From R-RK-3 sp963834945 (GTDB lineage: Bacteria; Pseudomonadota; Alphaproteobacteria; Rhizobiales; Rhodomicrobiaceae): a stretch of DNA of 64,000 nt. Positions 27,771-36,762 of this stretch are shown one piece after another. Under the pieces are notes generated by a model. That model saw only the letters and a program-made list of their open reading frames with translations, had not been told where the DNA came from and searched no databases. Made by a program: the position numbers and the translations under genes. The stretch is from NCBI GenBank assembly GCA_963834945.1, contig CAWIDT010000005.1:186001-250000 (forward strand). The letters run 5' to 3'. Positions within the stretch are counted from its first letter, which is position 1. Every line of letters begins with the position of its first letter.

Positions 27771-27971
27771 CTAGAGCACGATCGGGAAAAGTGGATACGG
27801 TTTTCCCGAAAAATCGTGCGAAAACAAAGGAATCGAGATCATGATCTAGAGCCTTTTCCGCTCCGATTGCATCGGAGCGTGGCTCTAATTGTTTGTTTTG
27901 TCGCATTTCTCGACGCAAACCGGCATCCATCTCCGCCTTCGCGGGGACATGCTTTGCTGGAAAATGCTCTA
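27771..27971. repeat. composite repeat: type B joined to type A (copy 2)
   Basis: Type B occupies 27771-27847 and a reverse-oriented type A 27848-27971, back to back. Compared with the 53.3-kb copy, this type A carries about 22 extra bases (TCTCCGCCTTCGCGGGGACA and two more) between 'GGCATCCA' and 'TTTGCTGG'. The element lies between the Mth938-like and phytoene-synthase-like genes and overlaps the last bases of the former. Confidence 0.8.
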
Positions 27972-28351
27972 AGCAGGCATTGCGATCAAGGCGGCGGCGA
28001 AGACGCGCTCTTCGGAAAGCAGCACATTATAGGTGCGGCAGGCGGCGCCGGTATCCATGGCCTCAAGCCCAAGCCCGGCTTTGGCGAAGGCTGCGCGGAG
28101 TGCCGGCCCCGGAAAGATCTGCCGGACGCCCGTCCCCAACAGCAGGAACCCCAGCCCCGCGGCTTCGGCGAGAATCGGCGACAGCGCCTCCTCCGGTCAA
28201 GTTGGCGGTCGCAGCGCCAGGCCAGTCGAAGACGCCGCGCGGCAGGATTAGCAGCGAGCCGCGATGCTCGATGCCGCCGATCGCGGAACAGGCCAGCCCC
28301 ATAACCCGCGATTGGCGGACGGCCGGCCAGCAGCGGTTCCGGCAGCGCCAT
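27969..28351 (-). CDS. Mth938-like (DUF498/NDUFAF3-like) protein (two frameshifts)
   Basis: A small protein of about 125 residues. Corrected segments read IEHRGSLLILPRGVFDWPG, ILAEAAGLGFLLLGTGV, and TGAACRTYNVLLSEERVFAAALIAM, typical of the Mth938/DUF498 fold. The mitochondrial homologue NDUFAF3 is a complex I assembly factor. Shifts near 28296 and 28195 must be repaired. The start MALPEPLLAGRPP at 28351 is 5 bp downstream of the secF stop, so co-transcription with yajC-secD-secF is likely. Confidence 0.75.
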
Positions 28352-28356
28352 GGGCC

Positions 28357-29330
28357 TCAGGCGTCCGCGACGGTGGTGCGCCGTCCGCCCGACGCCGCCT
28401 TTGGTGCCGCGACACCGCTCCAGTCGCGTTTGACGCCTAGCAGGATGAGGAACGGCGCCGCGATGAACACCGACGAATAGGTGCCGATGACCACGCCGAA
28501 CAGCATGGCGAACGTGAAGCCCCGGATCACCTCGCCGCCGAAAATATACAGCGCCAGCAACGCCAGGAGGGTGGTGCAGACTGTCATGATCGTGCGCGAC
28601 AAGGTTTCATTGATCGAAAGGTCGATGACCTCCGGCAGCGGTTTCTTCTTGAACTTCCTCAGGTTTTCGCGGATCCGGTCGTAAATCACCACCGTATCGT
28701 TGATCGAATAGCCCAGAATCGTCAGCAGCGCCGCGACGATGGTCAGATCGAAGTCGAGCTGCAGGGCGGAGAACACGCCGACGGTGATGAACACGTCGTG
28801 GAATAGCGCGACCACCGCGCCCAGCGCGAATTGCCATTCGAAACGAAGCCACACATAGGCGAAAATGCCGGCGCAGGTCAGCAGCACCGCCCAAACGGCA
28901 TTGGTGAGCAATTCGCTCGATACGGTGCCGCCCACAACCTCCGTCCGGCGGATTTCGGCGCTGTCGCCCAGCGCGGCCTTGATCTTGGCTTGCGCCAGCT
29001 GTTGCGCCTGTTCGCCGCCGGGCTGCTCGGCGACGCGCACCAGGACCAGATCGGGCGCGCCGAATTCCTGGATCTGCATGTCGCCGAGACGCAAGCGCGC
29101 CGAGCTGGTCGCGCAGCGCCTTGATATCGGCCGGCCCTTTCGTGCGCAGCTCCATCAGCGTTCCGCCGCGAAAGTCGATGCCGAAATTGAGGCCCGACCG
29201 TGACCAGCAGCACCGCCGTGATGATCATCAGCGCGGCTGACAGGCCGAACCACAGCTTGAACATCGACACGAACGGGATTTTCGTGTTCTGCGGTATGAA
29301 TTCGATGGGTTTGGGAACCGTGAAGGCCAT
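28357..29330 (-). CDS. secF: protein translocase subunit SecF (two frameshifts)
   Basis: RND-type membrane partner of SecD that uses the proton gradient to pull secreted proteins through SecYEG. It starts MAFTVPKPIEFIPQNTKIPF. After shifts near 29203 and 29110 it continues LNFGIDFRGGTLMELRTKGP and MQIQEFGAPDLVLVRVAEQ. The conserved inner block has FHDVFITVGVFSALQLDF, GYSINDTVVIYDRIREN and TTLLALLALYIFGG. The restored length is about 325 residues. The start lies 10 bp after the secD stop. Confidence 0.93.
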
Positions 29331-29340
29331 TGTTCGATCC

Positions 29341-30950
29341 TCAAATAGGCACGGTTTGCGGCCGCGCCCAGCGGAGCCATTCGGCCACCAGCAGCCGCGT
29401 CAGCGTAATGGCGGTAAACAGCGATGCGATGATGCCGATGCACAAGCGTCACCGCGAAACCCCGGATCGGGCCGACGCCCAGCAAGAACAGGATGATCGC
29501 CGCCCAGCAGGCCGGTGAGATGGCTGTCGATGATGGTGGCATAGGCGCGTGAGAAACCGGCTTCGATGGCGAGGATCGAGGATTTGCCGGATCGCAATTC
29601 TTCGCGGATGCGCTCGAAAATGAGCACGTTGGCATCGACCGCGACGCCCATCGTCAGCGCGATGCCGGCAATGCCGGGCAGCGTCAACGTCGCCTGCAGC
29701 AGCGACAGCGTCGAGATGATCAGCGCGACGTTGACGACCAGCGCGGCGATGGAGAACAAGCCGAACAGACCATAGCCGGTGACCATGAATGCCGTCACCG
29801 CCAGGAAAGACACGATCGTGGCGATCTTGCCCGCCGCGAATCGAGTCCTCGCCCAGGCTGGCGCCGACCGAGCGCTCCTCGATCACGTCGAGCGAGGCGG
29901 GCAACGCGCCCGAGCGCAGCAGAATGGCGAGATTATGCGCGCCCTCGACGGTGAAATTCCCCGAAATCTGGCCCAGAACCGCCCAGGATCGGCTCACGGA
30001 TGACCGGCGCCGAAATGATCTTGTCGTCAAGCACGATCGCGAAGGGATGGCCGACATTCTCCTGCGTCACCTTGCCGAAGCGCTGCGCGCCGGAGGAATT
30101 GAAGCGGAACGACACAACCGGCTCATTGGTGCGCGAATCGAACGTGGCCGAGCTGTCGACAAGGTCCTCGCCGGTGACGATGGAGCGCTTTTGCAAAAGA
30201 CGCGGCGGCTCTGTCGGATCCTGCGACTGATAGACCGCCGAGCCGGGCGGCGGATTGCCGGTCTGGGCTTCTGACGCGGTCATCGTCTGGTCGACGAGGT
30301 GGAAGCTCAGCTTCGCCGTCTTGCCGATCAGCTCTTTCAGCTGTGCCGGGATCGTTGAGCCCAGGAACCTGGAGCAGGATGCGGTCGCGGCCATGGCGCT
30401 GGATGGTCGGCTCGGTGGTGCCGAGCGCATCGACGCGCCGGCGTATCGTCTCGATTGCGGAGCTGATCGCCGTGCCGATCCGTTCATTCAAGCGCCTGCT
30501 CGGTGGGGTGCAGCACGATGGTGTTGCCTTCTCCCCGCTCGACGGTCAGATCGACATCGCTGCCCCGCAGCAGGCTGGTCGAGATCGGGTGGGCCAGAGC
30601 GCGCAATTTGGCGAAGGCATTTTCGACATCTTCCGGCTTGCGGATGGTGACGCGGACCTCCTCGCGGTTGCTCGACAGTCCGGCATAGCCGATCTTTTCC
30701 TGACGCAACGTCTGGCGCACATCGCCGTTGATCGATTCCAGCCAGTCCTGGCGCAACTCATCCGCATTCATCTGCAAAAGCAGATAGGAGCCGCCCTGAA
30801 GATCGAGCCCCAGCGGCATGCGCATCTGCATCCAGCGCGGCAGGCTTTGAAGCTGGTCCGGCGTGAACATGTTCGGGCAGCGAGAACAGAATCGAAGCCG
30901 AGCGAAATTGCGGCGATCACGAGGATTTTCCAGCGATCAAAATAGAGCAT
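29341..30950 (-). CDS. secD: protein translocase subunit SecD (about seven frameshifts)
   Basis: The SecD sequence is complete only when frames are spliced: MLYFDRWKILVIAAISLGF, PLGLDLQGGSYLLLQMN, NERIGTAISSAIETIRRRVD, KLSFHLVDQTMTASEAQ, NVGHPFAIVLDDKIISAP, SGALPASLDVIEERSVGASLG, VAVDANVLIFERIREELRSG and FTAITLTRLLVAEWLR. Breaks lie near 30890, 30485, 30362, 29990, 29840, 29505 and 29447. The restored length is about 535 residues. With so many single-base breaks and every family block present in order, sequencing error is the simplest reading. Function is as for SecF, with the large periplasmic P1 domain between TM1 and TM2. Confidence 0.92.
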
Positions 30951-30993
30951 GGAACCCGGCCTTCACGACGAGGTAGATCGGTTACAAGAGGGA

Positions 30994-31440
30994 TCAGACG
31001 TCCTTGTCGGCCGTCTCGGGACGGGCATGCCGGACGATTTCGGCTTCGAGCGGCATCGGCGTCGCATCGCCGTCATCGTCATTGTCGGCGCGCGCCATGG
31101 CCCGGCGCGCTTCCACATCGCGGACATCGCCGCGCGTGCGCACCTCGGCAATGGTGCTGCGGACGACGCGCACCCGCACGCCCTCCGCCAGCTCCACCTG
31201 CAGCTCGGCATCGCCGATGACTTTCGTCACCTTGCCGACCATGCCGCCGGCGGTAACCACCGTATCGCCGCGCTTGATCGAGACGATCATGTCGCGATGG
31301 TCCTTCAGCCGCTTCTGCTGGGGACGGATGATGAGCAAATACATGATCCCGAGGATCATGACGAACGGCAGCAGCTGGATCAGAAACGAGCCGCCACCGG
31401 CCCCGGGCGCTGCTTGCGCAAAGGCCTCCGTGATGAACAT
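30994..31440 (-). CDS. yajC: preprotein translocase subunit YajC
   Basis: A 148-residue single-pass inner membrane protein associated with SecDF. The start MFITEAFAQAAPG at 31440 follows AAGGAGGT at 8 bases. An ATG at 31449 is too close to the same site. The membrane helix LLPFVMILGIMYLLIIRPQQKRLKDH is the family hallmark, followed by the RGDTVVTAGGMVGKV domain. The tail after residue 110 is longer and more acidic than in E. coli YajC. The frame is intact. Confidence 0.94.
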   Translation of the reverse strand: MFITEAFAQAAPGAGGGSFLIQLLPFVMILGIMYLLIIRPQQKRLKDHRDMIVSIKRGDTVVTAGGMVGKVTKVIGDAELQVELAEGVRVRVVRSTIAEVRTRGDVRDVEARRAMARADNDDDGDATPMPLEAEIVRHARPETADKDV

Positions 31441-31702
31441 CGGTACCATACCTCCTTGGAAAGGACGCGTTCGTCTGGCGGGAAGCCCAGTGGAACGGTT
31501 TTTTGGATTTTTCGCGAATATAATGGCGTTGCTGGATGATGCAACGGCCATATCAGGCGGAATTCCGCCCTTTCAATAGCGCGAGATGCCCGCCGCCGCC
31601 AGTGGCGAATGGCGCGCTTTGCCGCCGCACTTGACGAAAAGCGCCCAGCTTGGTCCTTTGCGCTGGCATAATAGCACAAACCGAACCGAATTGGACGTGA
31701 CC

Positions 31703-32616
31703 ATGGCCGCCCGCGATTTCAGCCTGACCGACCTTTCCCTGTCCGGCGACGAGGCGGGCCGCGCGCGTGCTGGAGCGGATCGCCGGCGCGCTCGAACGGC
31801 TGGCGCCGCCGCCGCCCGCCGCCCCCGATTTCAGCGCTGCCGAAGCCTTCATCTGGCAGGCGGACCGGCAAAGCTTCCTACCGGTGGCGCAGGTGAACCG
31901 GGTGCCGATCGAACTGCTGAAATCGGTCGCCTCCATGCGCGACACGCTGCTGGCCAATACCGAGCGTTTCGCCAGCCGGCCTTCCCGCCAACAACGCGCT
32001 GCTCTGGGGCTCGCGCGGCATGGGCAAAAGCTCGCTGGTGAAGGCCGTCCACGCGGAGATCGCCAAGCGCATCGAAGCCCAGGGCGGCGGCGCGCGCGGA
32101 TTGAAGCTGGTGGAGATCCACCGCGAGGACATCGCCACCCTGCCCGCCTGCCTCGCGGTGCTGCGCGCCGATCCGCACCGCTTCATCGTGTTCTGCGACG
32201 ACCTGTCCTTCGACGCCGACGATACGTCCTACAAATCGCTGAAGGCGGTGCTGGAAGGCGGCATCGAGGGGCGGCCGGACAATGTCATCTTCTACGCCAC
32301 CTCCAACCGGCGCCACCTGATGCCGCGCGACATGATGGAGAACGAGCGGTCGACCGCCATCAGCCCGTCCGAAGCGGTTGAGGAAAAGGTCTCGCTCTCC
32401 GACCGCTTCGGCCTCTGGATCGGCTTTCACAATTGCAGCCAGGCCGATTTCCTGGAGATGGTGCGCGGCTATGCCGACCATTTCGGGCTTGCCGCCGACC
32501 GCGCCCAGCTCGAAGCCGAGGCGCTGCAATGGGCGATGTCGCGGGGCGGGCGCTCGGGGCGCGTCGCGTGGCAGTTTATCCAGGACGCCGCCGGACGCGA
32601 AGGCAAGCAGTTGTAG
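31703..32616 (+). CDS. DUF815 family ATP-binding protein (two frameshifts)
   Basis: AAA-like P-loop protein of about 300 residues. It has a Walker A GSRGMGKSSLVKAVH, a Walker B-like FIVFCDDLSFDADD, and the sensor-like block FYATSNRRHLMPRDMMENE. The family (DUF815) is widespread but its role is unknown. Shifts near 31760 and 31985 are needed to join MAARDFSLTDLSLSGDEA to VLERIAGALERL and then to LPANNALLWGSRG. ATG 31703 is the first plausible start; a GTG lies two codons upstream. It is divergent from yajC and convergent with the NlpD-like gene. Confidence 0.82.
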
Positions 32617-32667
32617 TTTTGCTTATATCGAAGCTTTGCTTATATCGGCGCCTCCGCGCCGATAGTT

Positions 32668-32832
32668 GGCCCGCTTGCAGGCCCCCGGGTGAACCATCCG
32701 CGCGCAGAGAACCGGGCGGCAGGCACTACATGCGTTCCGGGCACCCGGGGCCCGCAAGCGGGCCTAAAGCCTCGCGGACGCGAGGCTGTCCAGGCAAACA
32801 GGCCCCGGCGGCAAGGGGGTTACCGCCGGGGC
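32668..32832. terminator. hairpin cluster between convergent genes
   Basis: Three stem-loops lie between the stops at 32616 (plus) and 32857 (minus). A long near-perfect inverted repeat pairs 32668-32691 with 32742-32764 (GGCCCGCTTGC... against ...GCAAGCGGGCC). A 7-bp stem GCCTCGC/GCGAGGC spans 32769-32786. A 10-bp stem GCCCCGGCGG/CCGCCGGGGC spans 32802-32832. The last two could act as bidirectional terminators, although no long T-run follows. A direct repeat TTTGCTTATATCG occurs twice just upstream, at about 32618-32647. Confidence 0.5.
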
Positions 32833-32856
32833 GCTCAGTCAGGACCGGGGGAGTGG

Positions 32857-35022
32857 TCAGGACCGGGCAAAAAACGCCACCGGGTCGACCGGCTTGGAAT
32901 CCTTGCGCAGCTCGAAATGCAGCTCCGGCTGTTGCGTATTGCCGCTCACACCCGCCTTGGAGATGATCTGCCCGCGCTTCACCACGTCGCAGCGATGCAC
33001 CAGCAGCTCGTCATTATGGGCATAGGCGGTGACGAAACCGTCGGCGTGCCGCACCAGAACCAGATTGCCGAAACCGGGCAGCTCATTGCCGGCATAGGCG
33101 ACGACGCCGTTTTCCGAGGCCTTCACCGGCGTTCCCTTCGGCACGGAAAAATCGATGCCGTCATTGAAGGACCCGTCGGTTTTCGAACCGAACTTGGCGA
33201 GCATCACGCCCTGCACCGGCTCGCGGAAGGTCTGTGCGCTGCGGCCGGCCGGATTGGCGAGCAGGCTTTCGCAATCGCGCGCTCCGGCGCTTTCGCCTCC
33301 CGGCTGAGCATCGGCCGCGCCCATATCCCGCTGCGCCGCGGCGAGAATCGGTCCGGCATTGCCGCCGGCGCCGCGATCGGCCTCAGGCTGCCCGGTCACG
33401 GCGACATCGCCGGCGCGCGGCCCGTGCCCATCCTGCGGGCCGGACGCCTTCGCCACCCGGCGCTCCCGCTCGTTGAGGCGGGGCTCGCCGGGTTGCGGAG
33501 CTTTTTGCGAGGTGCGGTCGTCATAACCGGGGCGGCGGCCGCGCCGATCGGAAGAGCGGTCATCCTGGTTCTCACCCTCCTCATGCCGTTCGCTCCGGTC
33601 ATAGGTTTTGCCCTTCGGCACGCGCAGCACCTGCCCCGTATAGAGCCGCGCCGATGATGGGATGTCGTTATATTCGGCCAATTCGCGCTCACTCAGTCCG
33701 GTGTGGTGGGCAACGTCGCGCAGCGTCTCACCAGGGCCTACCGCATAGGTTTCATAGCTGCCCTTGGACTTTGTCCGGCGCGGCGCGTAACGGGGATCGC
33801 CGCGTTCGTCCTCATGTTCGTCGGCGCGCGCATAGCGGCGCGGCTCCTGCTGCCGGTCGGCATAATAGGGAGGCTTGGCCTGTTGGGGTTCCCGCTCCGC
33901 ATAGGCCGGCGCCCCGTCCTCATCCTGTCCATCGGCATCGGACTGCTCGTCCGCCGATGCCGGCGCTTGCGCATAGGACCTCTCCTCGCCATGCGGCAGC
34001 TTGTCGGTCTCATACCGCTTTTGCGCGCGAGGCTGCCCATCATAGTAGGACGGTGCCGGAGCGCGGCCGCGATCTTCATCCTCATGCGCGTAATAGGGTT
34101 TCGGCTTGCTGGCCGCGTAGCCGCTATAGCTGTCATAACGGGCGCCACGCTCGCCGGTATAGGCGGGCGGCGACTTGCGGTCGTCATCAGCATAGGCGCC
34201 GCCGCCATGGTCACGGTCGCCGGGATCGTAGCCGGCCGGAGCCTTGTACCGGTTGGCCGAGGTATATTGAGGCCCGCGCACCCGCAGTCGCTGGCCGGGA
34301 TGAATGGTCGGCCCGTCCAGCCGGTTGATGCCGGTCAATTCGGCGGTGGTCATTCCGTGCCGCTGGGCGATGCTGAACAGCGTGTCGCCGGGCACGACGA
34401 CGTAGTCGTCACCAGGGCCGGAGCCGTGCTCCGCATAGCCGCCACGCGTCTGGTCCTCATGGGCCTGCCCGTGGGGCTGGTCCTCATAGGCCTGCCCGTG
34501 CGGCTCATATCCGTCCTGTTGCGGGCGATAATCTTTCGGCTGGCGGTCGTAATAGCTCGGCACCGAGCCCGCATAGCGCTTGGCGGACCGGTATGTCGCC
34601 TGCGAGGCGCTTGGTGCCGGGGCCGCGTCATGCGCCTCGATCGGCTGAATAGCGTAGCTGCCGCCCGCATCGGCGATCGGCGGCTCCTGGGCCCCCGCAT
34701 GCGCGTAGCTGGCATTGACGGGCGCCAGCGTGCCGCGTTCGATGCTCGCCTCCTTATAGGCGCCGGCCACCGGGGCGGAGCCCCCGCGGGCCTGGCTGCT
34801 CCAATAGGGAGCCGACCCGCTATCCGCCTCGCCGTAAACCGGCTCCGAAGGGATCGGCACCGAGCCGGTCGCCCCTTGCCCGTAACCGCTCGATCCGTTG
34901 TCGGCAAAACCCACACCCTGGGAACTGCACCCGATCAAGGGCAAAATCAAAACTATGCCGCAGAATGACGCAACGCGTTTGGCAACAACACGGCGCCTAG
35001 ACGAAACTTTACAAAAAATCAT
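32857..35022 (-). CDS. nlpD: LysM/LytM lipoprotein, NlpD-DipM-like amidase activator
   Basis: A 721-residue lipoprotein. The lipobox LIGC places the lipidated Cys at residue 32. LysM domains, which bind peptidoglycan, lie near 205-250 (VVVPGDTLFSIAQRHG) and 425-470 (YAVGPGETLRDVAHHTG), separated by long Pro/Tyr/Asp-rich linkers. A C-terminal LytM/M23 domain occupies about 610-721. The zinc ligand His of the HxxxD motif is replaced: the site reads FNDGIDFSVPKG, as in NlpD and EnvC, which activate amidases instead of cutting peptidoglycan. AYAHNDELLV also matches NlpD. The surE-pcm-nlpD order is the classical one. The frame is intact despite repetitive, low-complexity linkers. Confidence 0.82.
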   Translation of the reverse strand: MIFCKVSSRRRVVAKRVASFCGIVLILPLIGCSSQGVGFADNGSSGYGQGATGSVPIPSEPVYGEADSGSAPYWSSQARGGSAPVAGAYKEASIERGTLAPVNASYAHAGAQEPPIADAGGSYAIQPIEAHDAAPAPSASQATYRSAKRYAGSVPSYYDRQPKDYRPQQDGYEPHGQAYEDQPHGQAHEDQTRGGYAEHGSGPGDDYVVVPGDTLFSIAQRHGMTTAELTGINRLDGPTIHPGQRLRVRGPQYTSANRYKAPAGYDPGDRDHGGGAYADDDRKSPPAYTGERGARYDSYSGYAASKPKPYYAHEDEDRGRAPAPSYYDGQPRAQKRYETDKLPHGEERSYAQAPASADEQSDADGQDEDGAPAYAEREPQQAKPPYYADRQQEPRRYARADEHEDERGDPRYAPRRTKSKGSYETYAVGPGETLRDVAHHTGLSERELAEYNDIPSSARLYTGQVLRVPKGKTYDRSERHEEGENQDDRSSDRRGRRPGYDDRTSQKAPQPGEPRLNERERRVAKASGPQDGHGPRAGDVAVTGQPEADRGAGGNAGPILAAAQRDMGAADAQPGGESAGARDCESLLANPAGRSAQTFREPVQGVMLAKFGSKTDGSFNDGIDFSVPKGTPVKASENGVVAYAGNELPGFGNLVLVRHADGFVTAYAHNDELLVHRCDVVKRGQIISKAGVSGNTQQPELHFELRKDSKPVDPVAFFARS

Positions 35023-35117
35023 GGCCGCACCTCACATCCAGGGTGAGTTTTGCAGCCCGGCGGTTAAAACAAATTTAAAATGGCTTTCATTTTTGCTCTA
35101 TTTGCACCGTCCGCCGT

Positions 35118-35759
35118 TTACTTTTGGCTTTTCTCCGCCACGAGGGGCACAAAGCGGACCGGCAGCAGCTCCTGGCGCGCCAATCCATCCGCATTTTTGT
35201 CGATCAGCACCAGCCTCTGCAAGGCTGCGCGTCTGCCCAGCGGCAGGATCATGCGCCCGCCGATTTTGAGCTGATCGATCAGCGGCTGGGGCAGTTCGCG
35301 CGCCGCCGCCGTAACGATGATGCGGTCGAACTGGCGCGGCTCGGGCCAGCCCAGCGTGCCGTCGCCGCACAGGGCGGTGATATTGCCGATGCCGAGCCGC
35401 TCGAACCGCCGCCGCGCTTCGTCGAGCAGCACCTCATGCCGCTCGATCGTGTAGACATGGCGGCAGAGCCGGGACAGGATCGCCGCCTGATAACCCGAGC
35501 CGGTGCCGATTTCGAGCACGTCATGCCCTGGCTCCGGCGCCAGCTTCTCCGTCATATAGGAGACAACGAACGGCTGGGAGATGGTCTGCCCGCATTCGAT
35601 CGGCAGCGCGATGTCGAGATAGGCGGCGCTTTCCAGAGTGGAGCCGATGAACACCTCGCGCGGCACGTCCCGGATGGCGTCAAGCACGGAGGGATCGCGG
35701 ATGCCGCGCTCGCGCATGTGCTGCACCAGTTTTGCGCCGCGATTGATCCCGCTGTCCAT
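35118..35759 (-). CDS. pcm: protein-L-isoaspartate O-methyltransferase
   Basis: Repairs isoaspartyl residues in damaged proteins using S-adenosylmethionine. At 213 residues, it has LPIECGQTISQPFVVSYMTE, the SAM-binding motif VLEIGTGSGYQAAILS, and FDRIIVTAAARELPQPLIDQL, all diagnostic of Pcm. The start MDSGINRGAKLVQHM at 35759 is chosen because upstream in-frame sequence is unrelated to the family. It lies between surE and the NlpD-like gene, as in many proteobacteria. Confidence 0.94.
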   Translation of the reverse strand: MDSGINRGAKLVQHMRERGIRDPSVLDAIRDVPREVFIGSTLESAAYLDIALPIECGQTISQPFVVSYMTEKLAPEPGHDVLEIGTGSGYQAAILSRLCRHVYTIERHEVLLDEARRRFERLGIGNITALCGDGTLGWPEPRQFDRIIVTAAARELPQPLIDQLKIGGRMILPLGRRAALQRLVLIDKNADGLARQELLPVRFVPLVAEKSQK

Positions 35760-35824
35760 CTCGCCGCCGCCGCTTTCGCCTGCGTCTCCCGCTCCGCGTG
35801 CCTCGCTTAGGCACGTAGTGTGAT

Positions 35825-36589
35825 CTAACTTTTGAGATCGAGCGACAGTTTCCGGCAGGTCTCGATATGGGTCAGGTTGAGATGCAGCGGCGTGACCGAA
35901 ATGCGCCCTTCGCGCAGCGCCCAAAGATCGGTGCCTTTTTCAGGCTCGGAGAGCTGGCGATTGAAGCCGAGCCAATAATAGGGTTTGCCGCGCGCATCGG
36001 TCCGGTCGACGATCCGCACATAGTCGGAGTCGCGCCTGCCCTGCGCCGTGACCTCGACGCCCGCCACCGCGTCTGGCTCACGATCGGGGAAATTGACGTT
36101 CAGCAGCACGTCTTTCGGCCAGCCCGCCTGCATCAGCCTGCGCATGAGGTCGGCGCCGAGCTTCAGCGGCGTCTGCCATTTCAGCTCGCTGCCCGCCTCG
36201 TAATTGGCCGAAAGGCTGAGCGCGACGGACGGGATGCCCAGCAGCGTCCCCTCGATGGCGCCCGCGACCGTGCCGGAATAGGTGACATCGTCAGCGATGT
36301 TGGAGCCGCCATTGACGCCCGAGAGCACCAGATCGGGTTTCCGGTCCTGAAGGATGTGGCGCACGCACATGACGACGCAATCGGTCGGCGTGCCCTTGAC
36401 GGCGTAGATCCGCTCGGCCAGCCGGCGCAGGCGCAGCGGCTCATGCAGCGAGAGCGAATGCGCCGCGCCGCTCTGGTCGGTCTCGGGCGCGACGGTCCAC
36501 ACATCCTCGCTGAGTTCGGAGGCGATGCTGCGCAGCACCTCCAGCCCCGGCGCTTCGATCCCGTCATCATTGGTGATGAGTATGCGCAA
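35825..36589 (-). CDS. surE: 5'/3'-nucleotidase SurE
   Basis: Metal-dependent phosphatase acting on nucleoside monophosphates. The start is taken as TTG at 36589, giving LRILITNDDGIEAPGLEVL, the conserved N-terminal metal site; AGGAAAGGA lies upstream. The second block GVNGGSNIADDVTYSGTVAGA and the KGTPTDCV segment are also present. At 254 residues it matches the family length. A longer in-frame reading upstream is inside a REP-like repeat and is rejected. Downstream are pcm and the NlpD-like gene. Confidence 0.94.
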   Translation of the reverse strand: MRILITNDDGIEAPGLEVLRSIASELSEDVWTVAPETDQSGAAHSLSLHEPLRLRRLAERIYAVKGTPTDCVVMCVRHILQDRKPDLVLSGVNGGSNIADDVTYSGTVAGAIEGTLLGIPSVALSLSANYEAGSELKWQTPLKLGADLMRRLMQAGWPKDVLLNVNFPDREPDAVAGVEVTAQGRRDSDYVRIVDRTDARGKPYYWLGFNRQLSEPEKGTDLWALREGRISVTPLHLNLTHIETCRKLSLDLKS

Positions 36590-36625
36590 AGTGGTTCCTT
36601 TCCTGCCTCTCTCCCCTCCTTCTTT

Positions 36626-36754
36626 GCCCTCTCCCGCGCGGGAGAGGGCGGCCGCCAAGGCGGCCGGGTGAGGGGGCTGGGTCTACCGATCGTCAGGCGC
36701 AACCCCTCACCCACCCGCCTGCGGCGGGCGCCCTCTCCCGCAAGGGGAGAGGGC
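36626..36754. repeat. REP-like hairpin element between serS and surE
   Basis: Two palindromes with the same core flank a third. GCCCTCTCCCGC/GCGGGAGAGGGC is a perfect 24-mer at 36626-36649, and GCCCTCTCCC-N5-GGGAGAGGGC lies at 36730-36754. Between them are CGGCCGCC/GGCGGCCG (36649-36666) and the arms GGTGAGGGG/CCCCTCACC. This kind of element is frequent in alphaproteobacterial intergenic DNA. Confidence 0.85.
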
Positions 36755-36762
36755 AAGAAAGG

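Noticed and set aside
27736..27930. N-terminal extension of the phytoene-synthase-like protein up to an ATG at 27930
   Set aside because: The extension is translated intergenic repeat; a TTG with a good ribosome site marks the family-typical start.
33703..34968. Open plus-strand frame of about 420 codons opposite the NlpD-like gene
   Set aside because: Mirror of the repetitive linkers of the LysM/LytM gene; rich in Arg, Gly and Ile, with no domain.
36626..36754. CRISPR-like repeat pair between serS and surE
   Set aside because: Only two related palindromes with different spacing and a different element between them; no array and no cas gene, so a REP-like element.
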